Below, one piece after another: positions 6,383-14,417 of a DNA stretch of 14,417 bases (positions are counted from its first letter, which is position 1; each line of letters starts with the position of its first letter). This stretch comes from CAZQDP01 sp964592375. GTDB lineage: Bacteria; Bacillota; Clostridia; RUG12999. A program made the position numbers and the translations under genes. The stretch covers positions 1 through 14,417 of the forward strand of contig CAZQDP010000061.1 in assembly GCA_964592375.1 (NCBI GenBank). Reading direction: 5' to 3'. The notes under the pieces were generated by a model. That model did not search any database, had not been told where the DNA came from, and saw nothing but the letters and a program-made list of their open reading frames with translations.

Positions 6383-7183
6383 ATGCTGAACATTCAATTA
6401 TGTGGTTGCGGAACAAATATTCATGAAAAAAACTATTTTTTCGAGAATGAAAGTGGCAGTGAATATTGGCTTCTGATGTGCTTTCATACGCCATTTGTGT
6501 ACTATAATCCTAAAAAGCTTGTGAAAGGAAAAACGGGTGATTGCTTGCTGCACCCGCCAAAAACATATCTTTATCATGGTTCTACAGAGGAGATGAATAC
6601 CGGGCATCAAAACGATTGGGTATATTTCAAAGGATCCGATGCTAAAAATCTTGTGCAAGAATTGCAATTACCCCTTAATCAGCATTTTTCGGTAAATAAT
6701 GTCGGTGTACTTACTCCCTTCATTCAAAGCTTATACCATGAGCAATTATATCATGATATTGGGTATGAACGAAAAATATCCATCACTCTTTATGATATGC
6801 TCATTACCCTCAAAAGAGCAGTAGCATCTCCAAATCAACTTTTTAGAGAACAACATGAAATACTCAAAAAAGTGAGAAACGAAATTTTGCAAGACCTATC
6901 CTATACCTGGAGAATTGAAGAAATTGCACAGCTTTCAGGCTATTCCGTGAGTCGATTTAGTGCGTTGTATAGACAGTGCTTTGGCATTAGCCCATTGGCA
7001 GATTTGATGCAGAGCCGTATTCTCAAAGCAAAAAACCTTTTACTATATAATAAGGATACCATTAGTGAAATTGCAGACAAATGTGGTTTTGCATCAATTC
7101 ACTATTTTTCCAGGGCCTTTAAAGTAGCAACCGGATATCCTCCGTCACAGTTTTCAGGCAATAAGCTCAGTGAGGCGCAGTAG
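6383..7183 (+). CDS. AraC/XylS-family transcriptional regulator
   Basis: 266 residues. Residues about 1-140 form the sugar-sensing cupin-like domain, with HPPKTYLYHGS and NDWVYFKGS typical of AraC-type sensor domains. Residues about 160-258 form the double helix-turn-helix DNA-binding domain: first HTH IEEIAQLSGYSVSRFSALYR (178-197), second HTH TISEIADKCGFASIHYFSRA (226-245), ending in the family signature FKVATGYPPSQF. It probably senses the sugar or an intermediate released by the neighbouring enzymes and activates operons 1 and 2 through the 38-bp boxes. The start ATG at 6383 follows AAAGGA by about 9 nt. It is the only plus-strand gene in the window and is followed by a strong terminator. 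Confidence 0.92.
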   Translation: MLNIQLCGCGTNIHEKNYFFENESGSEYWLLMCFHTPFVYYNPKKLVKGKTGDCLLHPPKTYLYHGSTEEMNTGHQNDWVYFKGSDAKNLVQELQLPLNQHFSVNNVGVLTPFIQSLYHEQLYHDIGYERKISITLYDMLITLKRAVASPNQLFREQHEILKKVRNEILQDLSYTWRIEEIAQLSGYSVSRFSALYRQCFGISPLADLMQSRILKAKNLLLYNKDTISEIADKCGFASIHYFSRAFKVATGYPPSQFSGNKLSEAQ

Positions 7184-7252
7184 GTTTTCTGCTGTTTTGT
7201 GAATTTTCAAACTGCAACATAACCAATTGCACCTAAAAGTCTCTTTGCCTGT

Positions 7253-7297
7253 AATAATTAGACCGCCGAAACGAAACGTTCCGGCGGTCTAATTATT
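7253..7297. terminator. Bidirectional intrinsic terminator between the convergent araC-type and large secreted-protein genes
   Basis: A perfect 16-bp stem is formed by AATAATTAGACCGCCG (7253-7268) and CGGCGGTCTAATTATT (7282-7297). After one A-C mismatch, four more pairs (AACG/CGTT) close a loop of AAA. The GC-rich core is flanked by A/T-rich arms, giving U-rich tails on both strands (TTATTTTATT on the plus side). It lies 70 bp after the regulator and 80 bp after the stop codon of the large gene, so it can serve both. Confidence 0.9.
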
Positions 7298-7376
7298 TTA
7301 TTGTGCAATGAATCATCCTCATAGATGTTCATTTACCCTGCATTTTTCTTTGGCAGTTGATAAGCGCAATGGCAAA

Positions 7377-10300
7377 TCAATCTGCAATAGAGTATGTGAT
7401 ATTATCCCATTCATAGGATACATCAGGGCATACACGCCATCCGCCCAGCTGCATACTGCTTGCCGGCGGGCCTTCTTCTCTAAATATACCTTGGTCCACA
7501 ACCTTTGCCCCATCGATATACACATCCACCTTGCGCGAGGTATAGTCAATAATCAATTTTACTTTGTGCCATTTGTCCTGCGTGATGGGTGCAATCTCTT
7601 TCTGATCCTTGCCAAAGAAATAGGAAAATCCTTTGGGCGTAGCCGTTAAGGAAATATTCATACTTCCAAGGTATACCACTCTTGCGCCGGTATCTGTTGT
7701 ATTTGCGCCAAAGTTTGCTTTGAAGTCAAATTCAAGCGCAACCTTGCCCTCTTGAACCGGAATTGCAAGCATAACATCCGAGGTTTGCCCTTCTGTTTTA
7801 GAAGATATCACAAGCTTTTTGCCGGTGCCTTCCTTGGCAATTTTAATGCCATCATTGTTCCCCTTCATCGAAGCGGGCGCCGCGCCTTCGGGATAGCTGT
7901 CAAAGTTTTCGGTAAATATTGTTGGGTTAGGCTTAATAATACTAAAGGATGCTTTTTGCTCGGCACTGCTACCTGCGGCAGTCACTTTGACCGTAATATC
8001 TGCCTGGCCGTCTGATTTCGCAACCATTCTTCCCTTGTTGTCTACGAGAAGAACCTCACGGTTACTGCTTGTAATACTTACATCTGCGTCGCTAAGCCCA
8101 AGGGTTTTACCGGACTTGGTGGTCATCACGATGTCTAGCGTATACTTTTTGCCTTTTTCAAGCTGCGCAGGTGCTTTAATCTCTATTTTGCTGATGGCAT
8201 CACTGCTTGCAAAGTCCACAACTTCTGCCTTGACCTGCGACATCACAACCTCAACCTTTGATGCAACGCCACTCGCCGCGAGAATGCCGCCCAGTGCAAC
8301 ATCAAATGCAAGCGGTGCCTTTCCTACGACATCATAGCTTTGACCATTTGCGGAGGTGTAAGCGACAATTTGATTTCCTTCTCTTTGCAACTTCACATAT
8401 GCCGGTTTCGTTTTCCCAAGATCCGTAAAGGTTACCGCCTTATTTATTTCACTTCGATATGCCAGACGAAGTCCTTTATCGCTCTGGTAGGTGAGTGCAA
8501 CAAATTGTGCGTTGGCCGTAGGATCCTTGCGAAGCATTACGCCTGCAATCCCATCTTGGCTTTCTATTTTAGCGGATGCAAAATAGTTGCGTGCCGCACC
8601 CGCTGGAAGATTTTTGTAAATGAAAGATACCTGATCCTGCGTTCCAGTAGTGTCTGCCGCTGTATTTACGCCAAGTCCAAGACCACGAGCGATCATTTTA
8701 AAGCCATCGCCTTCCCCGAACCCTTTATCTTCGGAGGAACGAGTTCCTAAGTTGATGCCGGACCATTCCTTTCCTAAAGGATACAGGCCACCGGCTTCAG
8801 TACCATCTTTGATGATTTTGATAATGCCCCATCTGTCTACCGGAGGCAATGTCATAACGATATTTCCATTTTTTGCGGTCGCGCCTATCTGCTGTGGATT
8901 ATAGCCCGGGCGATATAAATAAGCACTGACATTTGCGCCGCCAAAGAGATACTTTCCACTCACTTCAATGGAGATATCGTTCTGCATAAAGCCTGTTTCA
9001 TTAAGTACATGCACAACCTTGGGTGCATTTTCATCCGTTTTGGTTCTTAAGGTAGCATAAATCTTCTCGTTATCTCCTGCCACCTTCACAGTCCACATCT
9101 CACTCTGAATTGCATCTAAGTTGTCAATACCAACAACCTTCACGCCGGATTTTGCGATGACTTCTTGCTCCTTTGCAACGAGCTCTGATACAGGTGAGGA
9201 TTCAATGATCACTTTGACGTTTTTCAGTTGTTTTTCTGTGATATCATAAGCAGGTATGCCCTTTTGGGAAACCACTCCGGTATAGGGAATGCCACGCCTG
9301 AAGAGATCAAGTGCAAGCTCTTTTAAACCAAATGTGCTCTGCTTGTTTAAATTAACCAGCAGTCCCGCTCCGTGGGGTAATTCATACTGATCAAATAGCT
9401 CGGGATACTGGCGCACAAACCAGAATAATCCTTCCAGCATTTCTGTGCTTCCAAAATAACGAGGTGCATTGTTCACATAAGTATCCCATGGCACCAGCAT
9501 AAACTGACCGGTAGCATAACATGCAGGAATTGCGTTTTTCATAATACCAATGGCATGGTCGCTTTCCGGAAGTGGAGACATTACATACGGTCTGCCGGTT
9601 GATTTTGTGACAAGCGAAGTAGTGAGAATTGCGCCAGTTTCCATACCTGCTTCGGGGGTTTCCCCCATGGCTCCGTTTGCGATATCAGAGATAAAGGTAT
9701 AATCCTTTTTCCCATATACACTGCCGCCACCATATAAATTATGCGAATATAAAAGTGGCCTGCCCGCATACTGGGTCATATCATTCATCAGATTTTGATG
9801 ATGCACTCTAACGGCATCTAAGCTAAAATCGGCATATACTGTCATCAAAGGAATTGTTGCTTTCTTCGCAAGTAAATCAGCCTTCGTTTTGACCTGATAC
9901 TTTTCGCCCAAGTAGGTTTTGAAATTAAATGTATTGATATCCTTAATATTCCATTTTACAAAATCGTCCGCAATATATTTGTCCTTTAAATAAATCGTAA
10001 ATGCCTTCATGCAGTGTTCACAGAAACAACCGCCGGTCCAGTTCATCGTTGCATAATTGATGTTCCAGTCGTCGTATTGGAATTCCGTAACGCCATTATC
10101 AATAGCGGTTTTTGCATAATTCTTCATATACTCCACATAGGTAGGACTGTTCACACATGCCCATTTTGCGCCCCATGAGACCATCCAAGGAGCAATAATC
10201 GGATTGCCATCAAAATCCTGTGCATCAGGGGACATATTGGCGTTCATGGCAATTTGGAAAGTAAGCCCCAAATCCGTGATGCTCTTAATATCTTTTGCTT

Positions 10301-11780
10301 CGGGAATATATGCCCATTTTTCTCCGGTTGCCATAAAGCGCTTCATGGCATCCAAGGTTCCCCACTGGCCGTCTCTTCCGTCCGGTCTGAACCAACGCGA
10401 GGACATATACACATCCGAATATCTGCCGCCAGCCTGCGCAGCCGCTTCATCCTTGATTTTTTTGATACTATACGAAATGAGTGTTTCGTCTTGCTCGGCA
10501 ATGGGACTGCCATCTGCAATCACGATAAGCCCTCTATCATCCCAAAATACCTTTTTACCCATTGCCTCTACCATGGCACGAAGAGGGATAAAGGTTCTGT
10601 CGTTATAGGTATTGGCAGCAACATCAAGCGTTTTTTCCACTCCGCTTACCTTCATCTTATCCGATCCTAGCACCATTTCCACATTGGCAGCACCGCTTTT
10701 AACGAAAATGGTTTGGGTTGCCTCGTCCCATCCTACATTGGCACCAAATGCCTCTGCGATAAATCGAACCGGCACCAAGGTTCTTCCACCAAATACAAAT
10801 GGACTCACGTTTGGATTATCTTTATCAATAAGGGAATATTTATTGCCTACTCTTGCCATGGGAGTATCTACAACAAGCGCAACAGCACCCTCCATCTTTG
10901 TTTTTAGATCTGCGTCTGCATGATCAAAGGTTGGAATAACTCCTTCGCTCGTGCCAATCACTGTAGCGGCGGGAGCCACCGGCTTTGCAGTTACCACGGG
11001 CGCAGCAGGCACCGTTGTACCAGTCGTACTGGCGGCACTAACACCCTTGCCATCTGTGGCGCTGTATACAAAATTATCAAATGCGTATTTTGCAAAAAAA
11101 GGACCATCACTGGCTGCTCCGGGATTCATAATGGAAACCGTTTTCATCGTAACGCCACCATTGATAGGGGAAGGAGCAGAATAGGCGCTTGCCATGAGAG
11201 CAGCTTCTCTAAAGGGCCATTTCTTTCCTTTTAATGTACCATTTAAATACACATCATATGTATGCGCATCCAAATCGATATCGTACTTAATCTTCACAAA
11301 ATCCTTTGCGCCGCCAAGGCTAATAGGGCTACCTTCAGCGGTAAACTGGCATCTTAGCTCGGTTGCACTCACAAAAGTAGTGATATATGGGAAAGGTGCG
11401 TTCTTCTGGCCGGCATCGTCTGAGTCTGCGCCGATTAAATAAACGCATAAAGAATCATTTGAAGCAGAGTCCGGCTTGTATTCATACTCAAAGCTTGCCT
11501 TTCCGCCGGTTTTTGCGGACGGGATGCTATACGAAGCATATTGGTAAGAATTAAAGGCCGCTTTGTCTTTAAACTCCTTGTCAATAACCGCCATATTGTT
11601 TCCGCTTGCACGTTCTTTTACGGTATAGCCGTCCTTGGCAGACCCGGCAAGGTCGCCAACTGCCTTTGCATCAAATTTTTCTTCCAATAATACAATGGGA
11701 GCTTCTGCAGCAAATGCTAAACCGGATAAACTCGATAGGAGCATCATGGTAAGCAAAAGCAATGATACACATTTTTTCAT
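7377..11780 (-). CDS. Large secreted multidomain protein with a glycoside-hydrolase-like TIM barrel, LamG-like, copper-amine-oxidase-N-like and Ig-like domains
   Basis: 1467 residues. A signal peptide (1-24; KK, hydrophobic core, cleavage near AFA/AEA) predicts export. Domains in order: LamG/concanavalin-like sandwich (about 28-245); Ala/Thr/Pro/Val linker (246-275); copper-amine-oxidase-N-like domain (about 295-425; GGRTLVPVRFIAEAFGANVGW and DRTFIPLRAMVEAMG); glycosidase-like TIM barrel (about 430-790) with EFQYDDWN (566-573) and a C585-x-C587-x2-C590 cluster; Rossmann-like amidotransferase-type domain (about 800-900); small sandwich (915-990, VVHVLNETG); second LamG-like sandwich (about 1005-1195); Ig-like Big_2 domain (1197-1283); third LamG-like sandwich (1287-1467). 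D570/D571 are candidate catalytic acids. No LPXTG, SLH or transmembrane anchor is seen. It has its own strong promoter, lacks the regulon box, and starts at ATG 11780 with AGGAGG about 8 nt upstream. Polysaccharide binding and cleavage is the likely role; the substrate is unknown. Confidence 0.85.
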   Translation of the reverse strand: MKKCVSLLLLTMMLLSSLSGLAFAAEAPIVLLEEKFDAKAVGDLAGSAKDGYTVKERASGNNMAVIDKEFKDKAAFNSYQYASYSIPSAKTGGKASFEYEYKPDSASNDSLCVYLIGADSDDAGQKNAPFPYITTFVSATELRCQFTAEGSPISLGGAKDFVKIKYDIDLDAHTYDVYLNGTLKGKKWPFREAALMASAYSAPSPINGGVTMKTVSIMNPGAASDGPFFAKYAFDNFVYSATDGKGVSAASTTGTTVPAAPVVTAKPVAPAATVIGTSEGVIPTFDHADADLKTKMEGAVALVVDTPMARVGNKYSLIDKDNPNVSPFVFGGRTLVPVRFIAEAFGANVGWDEATQTIFVKSGAANVEMVLGSDKMKVSGVEKTLDVAANTYNDRTFIPLRAMVEAMGKKVFWDDRGLIVIADGSPIAEQDETLISYSIKKIKDEAAAQAGGRYSDVYMSSRWFRPDGRDGQWGTLDAMKRFMATGEKWAYIPEAKDIKSITDLGLTFQIAMNANMSPDAQDFDGNPIIAPWMVSWGAKWACVNSPTYVEYMKNYAKTAIDNGVTEFQYDDWNINYATMNWTGGCFCEHCMKAFTIYLKDKYIADDFVKWNIKDINTFNFKTYLGEKYQVKTKADLLAKKATIPLMTVYADFSLDAVRVHHQNLMNDMTQYAGRPLLYSHNLYGGGSVYGKKDYTFISDIANGAMGETPEAGMETGAILTTSLVTKSTGRPYVMSPLPESDHAIGIMKNAIPACYATGQFMLVPWDTYVNNAPRYFGSTEMLEGLFWFVRQYPELFDQYELPHGAGLLVNLNKQSTFGLKELALDLFRRGIPYTGVVSQKGIPAYDITEKQLKNVKVIIESSPVSELVAKEQEVIAKSGVKVVGIDNLDAIQSEMWTVKVAGDNEKIYATLRTKTDENAPKVVHVLNETGFMQNDISIEVSGKYLFGGANVSAYLYRPGYNPQQIGATAKNGNIVMTLPPVDRWGIIKIIKDGTEAGGLYPLGKEWSGINLGTRSSEDKGFGEGDGFKMIARGLGLGVNTAADTTGTQDQVSFIYKNLPAGAARNYFASAKIESQDGIAGVMLRKDPTANAQFVALTYQSDKGLRLAYRSEINKAVTFTDLGKTKPAYVKLQREGNQIVAYTSANGQSYDVVGKAPLAFDVALGGILAASGVASKVEVVMSQVKAEVVDFASSDAISKIEIKAPAQLEKGKKYTLDIVMTTKSGKTLGLSDADVSITSSNREVLLVDNKGRMVAKSDGQADITVKVTAAGSSAEQKASFSIIKPNPTIFTENFDSYPEGAAPASMKGNNDGIKIAKEGTGKKLVISSKTEGQTSDVMLAIPVQEGKVALEFDFKANFGANTTDTGARVVYLGSMNISLTATPKGFSYFFGKDQKEIAPITQDKWHKVKLIIDYTSRKVDVYIDGAKVVDQGIFREEGPPASSMQLGGWRVCPDVSYEWDNITYSIAD

Positions 11781-11828
11781 TTCAAGTCTCCTCCTACTTT
11801 TTTAATATTATTTTATAATAATATATAT

Positions 11829-11857
11829 ATTATAAACTGCTAATAATTATTTGTCAA
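11829..11857 (-). promoter_or_regulatory. Strong sigma-A promoter of the large secreted-protein gene
   Basis: On the minus strand a perfect TTGACA (11857-11852), 17-bp spacer and perfect TATAAT (11834-11829) give a full consensus promoter. Transcription should start near 11822 and leave a leader of about 40 nt that is extremely AT-rich and ends in AGGAGG. The rest of the gap up to the hypE stop (11858-11987) contains no gene; a run of seven T after hypE (near 11960 on the minus strand) lacks a convincing hairpin. Confidence 0.88.
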
Positions 11858-11987
11858 TCACAGTTTGCATTGCATGACATATTTTGTTAATATTGTATGG
11901 TTTGATGATACCGTTTTATGAATCTTCACCAAAACCGTTCCCATACAAAAACACATAAAAAAAGCTGTAAAGCATGATTTGGATTTT

Positions 11988-12965
11988 CTAACAAATCCGC
12001 GGCAATCCCTCGCCATATAAAACATCAATCATCCGCTTCCCTTGTAACGCAGTAATGAGACGCACACCACCCTCCTGCGTAATACTTCCGATGATACTGG
12101 CATGCTGCCCATATTTGCTTCGACGAATAATTTGAAGTGCCTTCTGTGCTTGCCCTTTGGGTACGACGGCAATCATTTTCCCTTCATTCGCCATATAAAG
12201 AGGGTCAAGCCCCAACACCCCGCATAGGCCGGTTACCTCTTTGGTAATAGGCAGAGAATTTTCTAATATTTCTACTCCACAAAGCGAACTGCTTGCTATT
12301 TCGCATAGCACAGTGGCAAGACCGCCCCGCGTTACATCACGCATACATTTTATATGAATATTATTTTGAAGAAGGTTTAAGACCATAGAACGAAGTGGTG
12401 CACAATCACTTTTTATGTTGCTTTGAATTCCCATTCTTTCTGAGATAATGGAGCCATGATGCTCTCCTAAATTTCCGCTGAGTATAATGGCATTGCCCGG
12501 TTTGCACTTGGATATACCAATGCCATCCTTCATGATTTCTCCTATTCCTGCGGTGTTGATATATATGCCGCCCTTCCCTTCAATTACCTTTGTATCCCCT
12601 GCTACAATTTTCACCCTTGCTTCTGCCGCAGCGGCTTTCATTGACAGTACAATATTTTCGATGGTTTCCAGTTCGCAGCCCTCTTCAATAATAAACCCAC
12701 AAGTAAGATATTTTGGTTTTGCACCCATCATTAAAAGGTCGTTTACCGTTCCGCATATGGCAAGCTTGCCAATATCCCCACCATGAAAAAACAGGGGCGT
12801 TACAACAAAACTATCTGTGGTAAATGCTATTTTTTTTGCTGTTTGAACAACGGCAGCATCTTCTAGGCGACGCAGCACCTTATTATCAAAATGCTTTAAG
12901 AATACATCGTTAATTAAGTTGCTCATTTGCTTCCCACCACTGCCATGGGACATATCAATTCTCAT
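11988..12965 (-). CDS. hypE: HypE, carbamoyl dehydratase of [NiFe]-hydrogenase maturation
   Basis: 325 residues, normal length. HypE receives a carbamoyl group from HypF on its C-terminal cysteine and dehydrates it with ATP to a thiocyanate, the source of the cyanide ligands of the [NiFe] centre. The protein opens with MSHGSGGKQM, has the PurM-like ATP-binding segments (TTDSFVVTPLFF, GTVNDLLMMGA, VAGDTKV, MRDVTRGGLATVL), and ends exactly in PRIC, the diagnostic tail whose terminal Cys is the reactive residue. The start ATG is 14 bp after the hypD stop, with GGAG inside the end of hypD. It is the last gene of the operon. Confidence 0.97.
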   Translation of the reverse strand: MRIDMSHGSGGKQMSNLINDVFLKHFDNKVLRRLEDAAVVQTAKKIAFTTDSFVVTPLFFHGGDIGKLAICGTVNDLLMMGAKPKYLTCGFIIEEGCELETIENIVLSMKAAAAEARVKIVAGDTKVIEGKGGIYINTAGIGEIMKDGIGISKCKPGNAIILSGNLGEHHGSIISERMGIQSNIKSDCAPLRSMVLNLLQNNIHIKCMRDVTRGGLATVLCEIASSSLCGVEILENSLPITKEVTGLCGVLGLDPLYMANEGKMIAVVPKGQAQKALQIIRRSKYGQHASIIGSITQEGGVRLITALQGKRMIDVLYGEGLPRIC

Positions 12966-12979
12966 GCAAACCTCTCCAT

Positions 12980-14035
12980 TCAGCTTGGCAAAGCGCCACT
13001 ATTGTACCAAATCCCACATGCTCCTTCACTTGAAACCATACATGGCCCAACGGCGTTTATGGGCGAGCATATTGTGCCAAATAACGGACAGTCCGTAGGG
13101 TTGATGCGTCCTAAAATAACATCACTGCATCTGCATGCACTCGGCAGATCATTGAAAGGTGCCGCTACATCGCAAGCAGCCTCAAATTGGGCATATTCCC
13201 TCTTAAGCCTTAATCCGGACCCGGCTATCATACCTATCCCTCGCCAGTATTCATCGCAAACTTCAAAATATTGATGAATGAGGCCATATGCCTTTTGATT
13301 GCCACTACCCGACACGACACTGGGATACAAATTTTTTGCTTTGCATTCATTATTCATGATTTGCCGTGCAATCTCATGCACGGCGATGAGTATATGCTCT
13401 CCTTCAAATCCGGCTACCACAAACGGCCTTTGAAAGCGTGCTGCCAAATCTTCATACACCAGATATCCCAAAATCACACTAACATGTCCCGGGCATAGAA
13501 ATCCATCAATCTTATTTTCATTTTGACAAATAAATTCAAGCGCGGGTATCATTGATTTTAACGAAGTGCAAAGCTGAATATTTTTTAAGTTCTCTTTTAT
13601 TGCTTCTTCTACGATTAAGGCATATATTGGTGTTGTTGTCTCAAAGCCTATTGCACTTACGATATATTGTGTGTGCGGATCCTTCGCCGCCATCGCAAGG
13701 ATAGAATGTGGTGCATACATTACCTTCACATGTCCGCCCCTCGCCTTGGCCTCTGTGAGCGACATGTGGGTGCCCTTTACCCTCATCATATCTCCAAATG
13801 CTAAGACGCAGTAATTTTCTCGAAAAGCATATGCAATGAGGGAATCGATATACTGTGCCGACGAGACGCACACCGGGCATCCCGGACCTGAAATTAATTT
13901 TATTTGCGGCGATATAAGGCTTCTGATGCCATTTTTAAAGATACTGGAAGTATGCGTTCCGCAAACCTCCATTATCCGAATTTCTCTGCCGCGATATTCC
14001 TTTAAAAAATTGATGACACTGCTCATCGTTTGCAC
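12980..14035 (-). CDS. hypD: HypD, Fe-S scaffold for Fe(CN)2CO assembly in [NiFe]-hydrogenase maturation
   Basis: 351 residues. HypD carries a [4Fe-4S] cluster and, with HypC, holds the iron while CN and CO are added. Family motifs are intact: MEVCGTHT (22-29), GPGCPVCV (50-57), SAIGFETTTP, CPGHVSVILG (181-190), VAGFEGEHIL, and the C-terminal cysteine-rich region (ACRCSDVILG, C316, C323, C332, C340) that ligates the cluster. A GTG start at 14035 is chosen because AAGGAGG lies 6 nt upstream; the ATG three codons later would be 15 nt away. It follows hypC by 11 bp, so the genes are co-transcribed. Confidence 0.97.
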   Translation of the reverse strand: MQTMSSVINFLKEYRGREIRIMEVCGTHTSSIFKNGIRSLISPQIKLISGPGCPVCVSSAQYIDSLIAYAFRENYCVLAFGDMMRVKGTHMSLTEAKARGGHVKVMYAPHSILAMAAKDPHTQYIVSAIGFETTTPIYALIVEEAIKENLKNIQLCTSLKSMIPALEFICQNENKIDGFLCPGHVSVILGYLVYEDLAARFQRPFVVAGFEGEHILIAVHEIARQIMNNECKAKNLYPSVVSGSGNQKAYGLIHQYFEVCDEYWRGIGMIAGSGLRLKREYAQFEAACDVAAPFNDLPSACRCSDVILGRINPTDCPLFGTICSPINAVGPCMVSSEGACGIWYNSGALPS

Positions 14036-14046
14036 GGATATCCTCC

Positions 14047-14250
14047 TTAAAGCTCAGCGAAAAGCTGTGCTAACTCCTGTGCCTTATCCTGCTTTAATAT
14101 TTCAAGAACGCATCCGGCGTGAATGAGCACATCATCACCAACCTTGGGCGAAATGAGCTTTACACTCACCTCACACATGTTATGATTGATATCTACCTTA
14201 GCGGTATCACCATGAATTTCAATTATTTTTCCGGGAACTGCAATACACAT
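14047..14250 (-). CDS. hypC: HypC, small chaperone of [NiFe]-hydrogenase maturation
   Basis: 67 residues beginning MCIAVPGKII. Cys2 after the initiator Met is the essential residue that binds iron or the hydrogenase precursor, so the start must be the ATG at 14250, not the GTG three codons upstream. An OB-fold-like strand pattern (AKVDINHNMCEVSVKLI, GDDVLIHAGCVLEIL) matches the family. The ribosome binding site GAGGTGAG overlaps the stop codon of hypF, indicating coupled translation. Confidence 0.96.
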   Translation of the reverse strand: MCIAVPGKIIEIHGDTAKVDINHNMCEVSVKLISPKVGDDVLIHAGCVLEILKQDKAQELAQLFAEL

Positions 14251-14255
14251 CTTTC

Positions 14256-14417
14256 TCACCTCATCAGTCCAATATATGCTTGACCCAAACTTAATCCTCC
14301 ATCATTTGGTGGAACGGACATATTGTAAAATACCTCAAAATCGCATTCTTCTAATAAATCCAAGGTTTTTTCTAATAAAACCGTATTTTGGAATACGCCA
14401 CCACTGAGCGCAACAAT
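14256..14417 (-). CDS. hypF: HypF, carbamoyltransferase of [NiFe]-hydrogenase maturation (C-terminal end only)
   Basis: The last 53 codons are visible; the rest lies beyond the right edge. VALSGGVFQNTVLLEK and VPPNDGGLSLGQA are the end of the Kae1/TsaD-like domain of HypF, which transfers the carbamoyl group of carbamoyl phosphate to HypE. The TGA stop (14258-14256) lies inside the hypC ribosome binding site. The gene order hypF-C-D-E implies that hypA/hypB or hydrogenase genes may lie further right. Confidence 0.95.
   Translation of the reverse strand: MVALSGGVFQNTVLLEKTLDLLEECDFEVFYNMSVPPNDGGLSLGQAYIGLMR

Noticed and set aside
8340..8750. Long open frames on the plus strand opposite the large secreted-protein gene (also 10254-10670 and 10920-11234)
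   Set aside because: They lack ribosome binding sites and promoters, resemble no family, and lie wholly antisense to a clearly coding frame with recognisable domains.
11800..11835. Very AT-rich tract (repeated TA/TTATAATA) as a candidate origin or unwinding element
   Set aside because: No DnaA-box cluster or replication gene nearby; it is the -10 region and leader of a strong promoter.
11900..11987. Terminator after hypE
   Set aside because: There is a run of seven T on the minus strand, but the only nearby hairpins are a 3-bp GCT/AGC stem and a mismatched 8-bp stem with a 13-nt loop and no adjacent T tract.

Overview
The window looks like chromosomal DNA of an anaerobic, low-GC Gram-positive bacterium (Bacillota, probably Clostridia). 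The grounds are AT-rich intergenic DNA, strong AGGAGG-type ribosome binding sites, consensus TTGACA/TATAAT promoters, a large secreted protein with copper-amine-oxidase-N-like and Ig-like modules, and a [NiFe]-hydrogenase maturation operon. No tRNA, rRNA, CRISPR array or insertion sequence was seen. All genes except one AraC-type regulator lie on the minus strand.

Positions 1-7183 hold a carbohydrate-utilisation locus. The AraC-family regulator (6383-7183, +) is divergent from operon 1, which reads leftward: an L-rhamnose-mutarotase-like protein (6183-5845), a URO-D/MtaA-like protein (5767-4583) and an intracellular BNR/sialidase-like beta-propeller (4535-3234). Operon 2 follows: a GH29-like TIM-barrel glycosidase (2974-1016), D-lyxose isomerase (963-277), and a 5'-truncated, frameshifted remnant of a tagatose/psicose 3-epimerase gene running off the left edge. 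A 38-bp box, 35/38 identical between copies, lies exactly 25 bp upstream of a TATAAT in front of both operons. The second copy also overlaps the -35 of the regulator's own promoter. This points to one local regulon controlled by the divergent AraC protein. None of the intact enzymes has a signal peptide and no transporter is present, so the substrate is probably imported as a glycoside or oligosaccharide and dismantled inside the cell. The sugar is not identifiable from sequence; 6-deoxyhexose (rhamnose/fucose-like) or lyxose/mannose-type chemistry is suggested.

Positions 7184-11987 hold one very large secreted protein (1467 aa) read leftward from a consensus sigma-A promoter. A long hairpin between it and the regulator serves as a shared convergent terminator. 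Its core (barrel, Rossmann-like domain, small beta-sandwich) resembles the layout of the intracellular GH29-like enzyme, but it is surrounded by LamG-like, copper-amine-oxidase-N-like and Ig-like modules.

Positions 11988-14417 are a tightly packed hypF-hypC-hypD-hypE operon (hypF cut by the right edge) for assembling the Fe(CN)2CO cofactor of [NiFe]-hydrogenase. It is ordinary in content and functionally unrelated to the sugar locus.
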